The position numbers and the translations under genes are program-made. Positions 12,425 through 23,041 of a stretch of DNA of 64,000 nucleotides are shown here, piece by piece; position 1 is the first letter of the stretch; each line of letters begins with the position of its first letter. The DNA is from Lytechinus variegatus (lineage: Eukaryota; Echinodermata; Echinoidea; Temnopleuroida; Toxopneustidae). The notes beneath the pieces are model-generated. The model saw only the letters and a list, made by a program, of their open reading frames with translations, ran no database searches and was not told the DNA's origin. The stretch is taken from the NCBI RefSeq assembly GCF_018143015.1, contig NC_054741.1, positions 61,935,197 to 61,999,196 on the forward strand. The letters are read 5' to 3'.

Positions 12425-13776
12425 CCAAAGTAAGCCCAGGGGGGCACCAGCAAAAATTTCGAGTCACTTAGGGAGCACGCTTCGCGCGCTCAGTAACTTT
12501 GTCTGGTATACTGACGTAATAGAGATATTTTAAGGACATGCAGTGCCAATAAAAGGAAATGTATCTTACTGATTAAATAATGCGAGCGCGATGCGCGAGC
12601 TAAAAAAAATTGATATTCAGAACTAAAAAGGGACATTAAAAGCATTTTTTTGGAATCATGATAAGTAACTGTATCGCTACACAAACAATGCGTCTGCGAA
12701 GCGCGAGCTAAAATTTGTGTATATATTGACCAGGGAAATTTTAAGGACTATATTTTAGAATCCATTAAGAGTATCTCACCATAGTAATCTAATGCTAGTG
12801 CCATCCTTTGCTGATTTTGTTAGAATTACATCTAAACACAGTCATGAAGCACCTTTTGAAGTCATTGTAATCATGATACGCATCTTACTAATCAAATACT
12901 GCAAACGCGAGCTGAAAATTTTAAAAATTCAGATCTGAAAAGGGGGCATTCTAAGGCATGTTTGTAGGAATTCCCCCAGACCGTATGTATTTCATTAACC
13001 AAATGATGCGAGCGCGAGCTGAATTTTTTGTATATATTGACCCCAAACATGGATATTTTAAGGACTATGTTTTTTAGAATTCCATTAAGAGTATACATAT
13101 GTCACCATAGTCATCTAATGCTAGTGCCATCCTTTGCTGATTTTGTTAGAATTACATCTAAACACAGTCATGAAGCACCTTTTGAAGTCATTGTAATCAC
13201 GATCATCATACGCATCTCACTAATCAAATACTGCAAGCGCGAAACGCGAGCTGAAAATTTCTGATATAGAGTTTTCAGACCAGTAAAGGGGATATTTTAA
13301 GGACTGTTTTCAGGAATTCATGAAGAGCAGACATATCTCACCAATCCACTAATGCAAATGTAAGCACTAACTGGGACTATTTTATATTCAGACTTTTCAA
13401 TCTCTTTAAGTAGTCATGAAAGAGAAGCATGTCACTACATAAAACAATAACTCGAAGTGCGAGGAAATACATGTATATGTTGTATATTGACTTGAAAACG
13501 GGATGTTTTAGTACAACATGATTATATATTTCATCAAACAGAAATTGCGAGCGCCAGGGGGGCGTTTCATGAAAGGACTTTTATCCGACAAGTCCCATTT
13601 TATCCGACAGTTACCACAGGAACAGTGCCTCTCAGCCAATCAAAATCATGGAAAGATGTCAGATTTGACAACTTGTCGGATGAAAATATTGATGAAACGC
13701 TCCCCAGGAATGATAAACACAATGTCACAGGCCCTCAGCAAAATATGTTTCATAAAGTTATGAAAAAATATTTATG
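12425..13776 (+). mobile_element. Dispersed repeat element with internal tandem duplication (copy A)
   Basis: Begins near GGGGGCACCAGCAAAAATTTCGAG and is built of diverged units marked by GCGAGCGCGAGCTGAAAATTTT-like segments. A 140-base block, from TCTAATGCTAGTGCCATCC to AATACTGCAA, occurs twice (12787-12905 and 13109-13235). It ends at TTTCATAAAGTTATGAAAAAATATT. An inverted copy lies at 20528-21280. A smaller element is nested at 13559-13704. No coding capacity is seen. Confidence 0.65.
13559..13704. mobile_element. GGGGCGTTTCATGAA family MITE, copy 1, with CAGG target duplication
   Basis: A 146-base element with imperfect inverted ends (GGGGCGTTTCATGAAAGG and GATGAAACGCTCCC) and inner inverted blocks around ATCCGACAAGT and ACTTGTCGGAT. 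It is flanked by CAGG at 13555-13558 and 13705-13708. The inverted paralogue of the host repeat at about 20590 has one CAGG and no insert, which confirms the boundaries. Confidence 0.85.
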
Positions 13777-13969
13777 TAATATAATATATTACAAAAGGAT
13801 ATGATATAATATACACTAGTTTCTTCTTCCTCTACTATGCCTTTCCCTTTTTCTCCCTCTTTTTCTCCTTTTACCCCGTCTTCTTTTTTTTTGGGGGGGG
13901 GACATGTCCCCCGTAGTTACGCCATTATGTCCGCCGTGCAGGAATACCATCTTGCCTTACATTGTAAAT

Positions 13970-14320
13970 TTTCAATTTCTTTATTATTATAACTATTATT
14001 ATCATTATTATCATATTATTGCTATAATCATCATGATGATGATCATTGTAATTATAATTATTATCATTATTATTATTGTTATAATTATGATGAGGATGAT
14101 GATTATTATTATTATTATTAGTGGTGTTATAATCATTATTGAGTTGTTTTTATTATTATTTATGAATATTATTATTACAGTTAATAATGATAATGATGAT
14201 AATTATAATAACTATTATTATTGTTTTATAATTGATTTTATCAATAATATCATTATTATTTTTATTATTTTTATTGTTATTGTGATAATCATTATTTTTA
14301 TCATGATCTTTTTCTTTTTC
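13970..14320. repeat. ATT/ATC-rich low-complexity tract
   Basis: About 350 bases of imperfect ATT, ATC and ATG triplets on the plus strand. The open frames across it are made of Ile, Met, Asn and Tyr runs and are not credible proteins. Confidence 0.85.
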
Positions 14321-15019
14321 CATATTTTCTTACCGAGTCGGGGAATATGGAGTGAATGCAGTTTTCTGATTTCAAGAGCATTTTTTATTTGGGTAACATC
14401 GCAATCGTAAGAAATCATGCGGTGGTAGGGAAGATGCAAGACCTTTAAGGCATCGTATTTGTTCAGAAAATAACTATGAAGATTGGCAGAATAAAGTCAT
14501 GATCAAACAAAACCACTTCTTTCATTCGTTTTTCACATTTCTCTTTTTTCGGTTAAGATGGCGGTAGAATCGCTTCCAATTGAGATGTGAGTATTAAGGA
14601 CTGACAAACGGGGATTTTTGCTGTTGAGCATCAAAGATTAATGAACCGTCTGTTATTATAACTATGCCAGAGTTCATTCTTGAAATGGCATTTAGATTAG
14701 AAAGAAAGTTTAATTTTCCTCCTCGACACGTCGAAACGGAATTTTCGTCATTCGTGACATCGCGACGTCATTAATGACGAAAATCGTAAGCCGCTATCAA
14801 TTGAAAAAGATGTTGACATGTTGGTAGATTTACAAAGCGTGAAATTCTCTTGTAATCAACATTTCCAGGTGTGCCTCATCAAAATGGATGAACAAATGAA
14901 CATAAATGTATCTATTCTGCAATAACATTATTATATGGTACGCTTAACAATTGACAATATTCCTGACTCCTGGCTTGAGATTCAGACAGTTGTTCAGGTA
15001 GTATCCCATAATTAGTAAC

Positions 15020-17560
15020 CATCTGGAATAAAATTATTAGAAATGGTTTTTTGACTGATTTGAGTAGGTATGGGTGTCAAAATTTACCAAAAAAAAGTTA
15101 GGAGGAATATGGGTTGGGGAAAGTGCTTTTTTCAAGGTCAAAGGTCAATGACCTTTTCATATATACTGTATAATGGTATCTCTGAGATGGAAAGGTGCAG
15201 GTTGGTGATAATGGTGTCAAAATGCACGGATTCTTTCAAGAAGATCAAATAAAATAAAATCAAGTACATACAATTCTCATTCACCAATGAAAATTCAAGG
15301 TCAAAGCCTTTCAAAGGTCAATGACCTTTTTTTACATTATATACTGTATAATGTTATCTCTGAAATTAAAAAGGCGCAGGTTAGTGATCTTGGTGTCAAA
15401 ATGCAGAGGTTCTTACAGGAAGATAAAATAAAACGAAATTAAGCACCAAGAATGCATATTAATCCATAAAGTTCCAGGTCAAAGGTCAATGACCTTTTGA
15501 CATTGGCTATATATTGTATAATGGTATCTCTCAGATAAAACGCTGCATGTTGGTGATTTTGGTGTAAAAAAAAGCAATTTTTGCAAGAAGATAAAAAGGC
15601 ACAATATAATAATAAAGAATTATCCTTCACATTTGATGTCCAAAGTTAAAGGTCAAAAGTTAATTAATATTTATATATCCATGCATGCACACCCCCCCAA
15701 AAAAAATACATTATGTTCATATTTTAATTGTGAATAATAAAAATAAAGATAGCTATTTGTAATGAAAACTTGGATGTTTAATAATTTCACTCTGAAATAA
15801 GGATAAATAATGGCCATGAAAAATATATTTAGGGGTTAGAGGTCAATCAACAACAGCAGGGAATTTAAGTAAATAGGTCGATAACTTGATTGTAGCATGT
15901 ACATGTAGGTATATAGTGATTATGATTGGAAAAAGACTGACCTGCGTGGTATATGAACAGAAATTTAATAGTTGATTCCTTGATCAATGATGATGTCAAA
16001 GTTCAAGTTCGAGGTGAAATTGAGATCAAATAACACTTTTTTAAATATATATATTGTAGTAATGCATTGCCAAAAGTGTAAAAACAATCATGTATATGAT
16101 ATAATTTGAAGTGGTGAAGTGGTCTAAAGAAGCAGCATTTAAATATGCAGAATATAAATCTATATCAAGGTACTAATTTCTCTGTGGTCACTAACCTCAA
16201 ATGCTACAATCAATACTATAAAACTATAACTTAATCTGTAAATGGAAAAAGATAGGCATCATCCAAGAACATTTTCATACATCCAGGGACAGTGATGAAG
16301 AATTAAAATAAGGCAATCATCAGAGCTGCAGCTTTTGTCATAGTAAATGAAGTTAAGAGTCTCAACTTCCGCAAAGAGTAATTAAACTTTTGAAAACCTT
16401 CTGACATTTTCAGGACACATTCAGAGCACATTCAATGAAAGCCTAACAACGTTCTGTAAGTGGATATCACACCAGGATCTATATTATTACTGACATGTTG
16501 CACAGCTTGATTCTCAAGAACTGGAAGTGGTGCTGCAGGAGTTGTGTTAGGTCGATGGATGTGTAATTGTAAGCTATTATCTCCTTTTGAATTTAATTAA
16601 TTTATATGCCTTATTCGTACATGACAACAATCAGTTGTTCTTGACCAAATACATGATCCTTGTACAAACTGATACCTAGTAGAAGTAGCATCATGGGTGA
16701 CGTACGGCAGCTAGAGAACAGATATAAAGTTTTGTCCTGCAGCATTAGCATCTCAAGAGATTCTGGCAGCTCGCATTGAGAGGTAATTAATAATAATACG
16801 GGAATTCATCTTTGTTGAAGTTGAGATACATGCCATTTATACTATGACAAAAGCTGCAGCTCTAATGATGGCCTTCATTTCATCTTCATCGTCATCCCTC
16901 TGCTGTTTGGAAATGCTCTCAGATGATGCTAGCTGAGAGTTAGACCTATCCTTTCCATTTTCAGAAGATTAAGCTAATAGTTTATAGTATGTATTATAGC
17001 ATTGGGATGAGTGGACTATCGCTGGAAAGAAAAAGAGACGACAATCTTGATTTAGATATTATGATAAATTAAATGCTGTTACTTAAGATAAAATATACTT
17101 GATTTCATTATTTTTTTTAAATTATGAAATCTCCATGTTTTCATTACAAATTAGCCATCTTTATTTACATTATCTCAAATAAAATATGAACACAAAGGAC
17201 AAATGTTTTGTTATTTTTTTATGTCATACAGATTATATATATATATATCATATTTCATCTGATCTTCGGTGAATGCACATTTTATCGGTGAATGTGCATT
17301 CTAGGTACTTAATTTTATTTTATTTGATATTCTGGTAAGAATTTGTGCATTTTGACACCATTATCACCAACCTGTGCCTTTCCATCTCAGAGATATCATT
17401 ATACAGTATGTATGAAAAGGTCATTGACCTTTGACCTTGAAAAAAGCACTTTCCCCAACCCATATTCCTACTAACTTTTTTTGGTAAATGTTGACACCCA
17501 TACCTACTCAAATCAATTGAAAAACCATTTCCAATCATTTTAATTCCAGAATGGCTATAT
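15020..17560. mobile_element. 2.5-kb foldback element with tandem units in one arm
   Basis: The segment 15020-15260 is the reverse complement of 17317-17560, with few differences. Inner blocks are also inverted, such as 15700-15770 against 17135-17195 and GAGCTGCAGCTTTTGTCATAGT near 16325 against its complement near 16840. The left arm has about three diverged units of 175-190 bases (15115-15640), each with AAGGTCAATGACCTTTT and a GTATCTCTGAGAT-like block; the right arm has one. No transposase is seen. Confidence 0.75.
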
Positions 17561-17644
17561 ACTTTGGGGTCTAATTTAGGGCTACTAAGGGAATAAGGGC
17601 CCAGGATAAGAACTACAGAGGACGTTCGATTTTTTTTCAAAGAG

Positions 17645-18175
17645 AGGGCCTGATTGCATTAATTTCAGTTCAGTTCATTTATTTATTCATTTCTAAAAAA
17701 AGGCATTGAGTACAGATATATACATAGAAAAAACACATTCAAATTATACATCAGTATTTTAAAAATGTAAACATGCAAAATACTACTAAAATAAATACAA
17801 TGATATTCATGCATAATTAGGCCTGTGTATACATTAATAATATGAGAAACGAAAAGGAGGACTTAAAATAAAGCCAAAAGTGGCCTTGTGAGTTAAAGTC
17901 TCCTAAGAATAATAAATGCTATTTTGGAGGCTACTTAGTATATACAATAATCAAAGCATGTATGACAACTTAGGTTACAAAAGTAAGTGGATTAAGAAAC
18001 GGACATACGGTTTAAGATAAGAAAAAAAAATTATGGCAAATCGTCTAGAATATTGTAACATAGCTGCAAAATTAGGAATATTTGGAATAAAAGTATTGTT
18101 TTAATTTTCTTTTAAATAATCTAGTTCCGTTTTGGGAGGTCCTTCCACAGGGCCATTCGGCAAGGGTGTATTTAG
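17645..18175 (-). mobile_element. Probable LINE 3' end (minus strand)
   Basis: Read on the minus strand, the segment begins with a frame ending RLFKRKLKQYF, similar to the last residues of CR1/L2-type reverse transcriptase proteins. An AT-rich trailer follows, ending AATAAATGAACTGAACTGAA, a common LINE 3' end style. Only the C-terminal stub is present. Confidence 0.4.
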
Positions 18176-18256
18176 GAATTACCAAGAAGGGGACATTAAT
18201 GATAAGCAAAAAAAAATCCTCAAAAGGGGTTAAGTGTCCCCTTTGCTCTTTCCGGC

Positions 18257-19670
18257 GCGTAGCCAGGGGGGGGCGGTGGGGGCGGTCGCCCCCCCCCCAA
18301 AATGTCCCCAAAAAGAAAAAAAAAGGAAAAAAAAGAGAGGAGAAAAGGAAAAGGGAAGGGAAGGGAGGAAAGAAAGGTAGCTTTGTGTTTTTTTTTCCTT
18401 TTTATTCTTATTTTTTTCTCATTAGAGAAACTCCTTCACTCTTCGTCTCTTGCTCTAAATTTATATATGAATTTTGCTTCCGCGCTGCGCGCGGTTAAAT
18501 GACAATGTTGAAGATCTCCATTGTTCCCCCACCCTTTCTCCGGCCCTGTTTTTCCACCTCAGCTATATGTATTTCTTACCAGTTAAAGTACAAATGTATA
18601 CATTAGTATAGGAATTAATCTTTTTTTTTTACTTGATCGCGCAACTTTTGGTCGGGTCGGCTGCGGGTGGGTAAGATCCTTATATCAATTTCTGCCGTCA
18701 CCTCCATAAAGTCAACTTTCCCGCTTTTCAGCTCATTACTAAACACCCATAATTTTTTTGGGGGAAACAGGTTTCTAAATCAAAAAGAGGAAGGTATAAA
18801 ATTCGTGTCGTATTAAATAAGAAATACAATATTTTTATCAAATTCTATTAAACTTCATTTTATTTCCCTGCACATTCATCTCCTGTCCTGTTTTGCGCCC
18901 TCAGTTTTAAATTTTGAATGACACTATTATATATAATTCAAAACGAAGCGCTTCAGGATAAGTCAAAGAAATTAGGCATCCTTTTTATATGACTACAATA
19001 AATCACAGAAGTTTCAACTTTTTGTGCACTATTTTGATTGTAATGAAGTTCAATAATCTTTAAAAATCAATTGAATTAGAGCCGATGGGGCATTAGAGAT
19101 ATCTGTATTTGATGAAACGTCCGCCCTTTGAAATTTCTGAGTTTCATTGCTCTGCGCGGGGAGGAATAAGTTCCTCCCGGCATCTACACTTCTTCTCCTC
19201 TGTTTTTGCGAGTTAAAGATATGCACTGTTGCTTAATTGTTTGTAATCTAATATGATCTTTCCAAGGGAAGTATTCAATATATCTTTAAGAAAACCCTTT
19301 TCTCGGACCCTTTTCATGGCAAAAAATTGATAGAACGCTTTAGCTTCCGCGCGGGGTTATCATTTTAATTTCCTCCATTGTATTCCTTTTTGTGCGTTCA
19401 CCATCACTTTTGAAAACAAGTTTCATAAAAACAAGGTTCAAAATCATAATATAGTGAATTGGAGCTGATATAGGTACTAGAGACAAGAGAGACGGCTCCT
19501 TTTCATTTCAATTTATGAAACACCAAAAGCTTCGCGCTTCGCGCGGGAGGGGGGAAACTCCCCCTCCCTGCACCCACCCCCTAGGGAGCGCGCTTCGCGC
19601 GCTCTATAAGTGTTGGCACGCTTTGCGTGCATTTACCGCCCCCTCCAAAATGAAATCCTGGCTACGCGGT
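18257..19670. mobile_element. GCGTAGCCAGG-ended element with long direct repeat flanks
   Basis: The left end GCGTAGCCAGGGGGGG matches the inverted right end CCTGGCTACGC. Internally there are G- and C-runs next to GCGCTTCGCGCG motifs. CTTTGCTCTTTCCGGC lies immediately left of the element and again at about 19673-19688 on the right. No transposase is seen. The purine-rich part (18300-18375) gives lysine/arginine frames without meaning. Confidence 0.55.
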
Positions 19671-20331
19671 TGCTTTGCTCTTTCCGGCTGCTTTGAGAAA
19701 TTAGAACATTTTTCTCAAACCTCTCTTTTTTCTGGGTCATCGAAGGCTATAAAAACTTGGATCTCCATGATTTTAAGCGGTAAATACCGTGACATGCAGT
19801 AACACGCCATGCATTAAGATGTCAAAAGAAGTCAGGAAGAGGGCGGGATTTTGCCCCTTTTTTGTCACGGTCGAGAAAATGCCAACACAGGAAACTTGAT
19901 TCCGGGACTTGATTGTCTTCACTTTCTGAATGTGATGTATAGAGTAAGACTGGCACAATCTCTCTCATTCCCTCTCTCCCTACATCCATCTAGCTCGATC
20001 ACCCTCTATCTCTCTCTCTCTCCCTCTCCTCCTCCCTCGTTCGTTACCGACTCTCTTTCTTTACTGTACCTCAAACCTCGATCACAATCACATATTTAAT
20101 TTGACTCGATACAGATTGTGTCCAAACACAAGTTGTAAGTAATCAAACGTCTACGTGGACATGACTTGTCAAGGCGCGCAGTATACACATTGAACCGCGA
20201 CAAAACATTATTACTCGCCCAAGATGGTTGTCATTTAGCGCGTTTATTAAATCATATCTGTTTTAAATGGAGCAAAGGCGAAAGTGGTTTGCGGTGGGAA
20301 CACCATGTATAAAGTCCGGGAGGGACTGAGA

Positions 20332-20333
20332 TA

Positions 20334-20399
<66 letters not shown>

Positions 20400-20439
20400 A
20401 AAGCTTTACATGTACATTGTTCTCTTCATCCATTTCTTT

Positions 20440-20516
<77 letters not shown>

Positions 20517-20517
20517 T
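20332..20517. repeat. TA/TG microsatellite
   Basis: Runs of TATATA flank a (TG)10 tract; after a 50-base unique spacer, two more long TA runs follow. The open frames across it are artefacts. Confidence 0.95.
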
Positions 20518-20527
20518 CATTATTACA

Positions 20528-21280
20528 TAAGAAATATTTTTTCATAACTTTATGAAACATAACTTGCTGAGGGCCTATGCGCTCATCATTCCTGGTGTTC
20601 GCATTTTCTGCTTAACAAGATATAGAATCCTGTATTTTCCCTCATACTTGGAGTTATTGTTCTATGCGGTGACATTATTATGCTTCTTTTTCATGACTAC
20701 TTAAAGTGATTGCCTCCTGTTAAGGTCTGAATATAAAACATTTCCAGTTTATGCTTACGTTCGCATTAGTAGATTGTTAAGATATGTCTGCTCTTCATGG
20801 ATTTCTAAAATCAGCCCTTAGAAATTTTCAGCTCGCGCTTCGCGATGACAATAATTGATTAGTGAGATGCGTATAATAATCATGATTACAATGACTACAA
20901 AAAGTGCATCATGTGTTTAGATGTATAAGAAAATCAGCAATCGCTTGGCACTCGCAATAGACTATAGACTGGTGAGATATGTATAATCTTTATGGATTCT
21001 TAAAAATAGCCCTTAAAATGTCTCTGTTAGTGGTCAATATATACAAAAGTTCCAACTCGCGCTTCGCGCTCCCATTGTTTGTCTAGTGATATAGGGTAGG
21101 TATCATGATTACAAAAATTTGCTTATAATGTCCATTTTTAGTTCTGAATATGAAAAATATATATTATTTGATCAATGAGATGCATATCCGTTTATTGGCA
21201 CAGTCCTTTAAATGTTTTTATTCGGTCACTAAGTGACTCAATTTTTTTGCTGGTGCCCCCCAATGCCGTGACCCACGGTA
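20528..21280 (-). mobile_element. Dispersed repeat element, inverted copy B (empty of the MITE)
   Basis: This is the reverse complement of the 12425-13776 element, running from ATATTTTTTCATAACTTTATGAAA to TTTTTTTGCTGGTGCCCCCC. It has a single version of the block that is duplicated in copy A. At the site where copy A carries the 146-base MITE, it reads an uninterrupted ACACCAGGAATGATG (on the minus strand). Confidence 0.65.
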
Positions 21281-21289
21281 CGCCACTGT

Positions 21290-23030
21290 TTCACATGGTG
21301 TATGGTAAACCACTTTCGCGATTGTTCATATCACCATGCAAAGTTGCAAACCTTCAAACATCATCTGAAATGAAGCAATGTCATAAAATGTCGTGTTTAA
21401 GATTCTTAAACGTATTGTTGTTTGATTGACGTTTAAGCGATGGAAACAGTTTCGACGACTGCCATTAAAAATAGACCTGAATACATCTATTGAATTTGTT
21501 GGATTGCTTTTGAGTACCTGATGGGCGATAATTCAACAAATTCAATCGCTGAACATTATTGGAACAGTGACATTTTTCTGGAGACGAATCTGAAAACGAA
21601 TTGCCCCATTTAAATTGCAAAAAAAATGCAGGCTTCCGCTATGTACATGTTATTAAGGACGGATATTTACTTGACCCAGTTGATTCAGTACCGTTTTCCC
21701 CTCATGTACAACATACACTGCTTAAGTTATCATCCAGAGATTTAAAGTAATTTTCTCGATTTCTTTTCCGTTTTACACCCTTTTATAAAATCTGCTCTTT
21801 AGATGCTTTATTTATTTTATTGTTAATTCATCTAACAGGGATTCAGTCAGAACTATCAAGAACACAAACATCCATGAAAAAACCCAAACATACAATAATT
21901 AAAGTTTATTACAACCATAATGCAAAATGAAATGGCAAATATTATAGGCCTATGGATGACATTGTTTTATAGCAGTTCAGCGAGTGCATAGGCTAGCAGC
22001 GAGATAAAAGGGAGAAAATGGGAGTGAGCTTTAGCTTATTAGCTTGACAGCCAAAACTTCTCATATTTGCAACACCCTCCTCCCTCAATTGGCAAGAGTC
22101 CCGTTTGTTCTTGAAAAGAATTCAGAACCTCGGTGGAATTACGAACCTTTAACGGTAAAACATAATCGAAATTTTTGCTCGCAATGCATCAATTTTCTAA
22201 ATAACTTTCCGACTCGCTATTGTTTGATGAAGCACATGATGTCGTGCTATATAAACCCTCACCACCAGCCAGCCAGCTTACATCACTCGCTCTTTATTTC
22301 AGACGGAGCATATCGACAACTTAACGTGGTTGTGCTTCGCGATAACGCTGATATATGTTCATGGGAAGAATTTAACTTTCGACACCAAACTTCGACAAGA
22401 CTCGGACTAAACTTTAGCAATTATATTCAAACATCAATATATGAGGAAAACAACAAATCTGGGAATACTCCTTGTGTGTAAAGTAAGGGAACGTAATCTT
22501 GAGCAAATGTTTGGTTTACAAATTAATTGTCGGATCCTATCTGAAGACTGGACTACGTCAGATGTATTTTACAACTACCATGCATGTCATTGGCCACGAA
22601 ATTAGTATTACCTAGTAGAAAAATCTAAAATCATTTACTTGAGGTTGTGACGTTTAGACAGTTTTGTGCAATGTCACCTGTGCCATAAAGGTCTTTTGCA
22701 GAGAATACTGCTCGATGAAGAAAACCGAAACCACTCTAAACATGCTAAAACTTCATCTGCATCGCATGTCATTCCCACAAGACGATCTAAAACTTTGATC
22801 ACGTTTTTTTTTGTATTTGAACTCAACTACATCAGTATTTTGTTTTCAGGAGCGACATTACGAACACGTCCTCTTCAGTGATGAAGGTTTGGTTATTGAT
22901 TTTGAGCGTCTTGTTAATTATAAAAATGTAACCTGACCTAATTGACGGGCTAAATATTTCCTCGATCACCTAGATACAGATTAAATCATCGATATTGGAC
23001 GGTGGGATAAAGTTTACCATTAAGGAAGAA
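21290..23030. other. Region upstream of the receptor gene, no confident feature
   Basis: A frame of 145 codons at 22044-22481 and others here have no recognisable motif. A possible noncoding exon, from an acceptor TGTTTTCAG near 22850 to AAG|GTTTGG near 22885, could be 5' UTR of the receptor, but this is only a splice-signal guess. Confidence 0.3.
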
Positions 23031-23041
23031 ATTTGAACAAA

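Noticed and set aside
13904..14410. 168-codon frame of mainly Ile, Asn, Tyr and Met
   Set aside because: It is a translation of an ATT/ATC low-complexity tract.
18166..18502. Lys/Arg/Glu-rich frame at 18.2-18.5 kb
   Set aside because: It arises from an AAAG/GGAA purine run inside the GCGTAGCCAGG-ended element.
22044..22481. 145-codon plus-strand frame upstream of the receptor
   Set aside because: It has no recognisable motif, no splice support and no phase link to the receptor exon.
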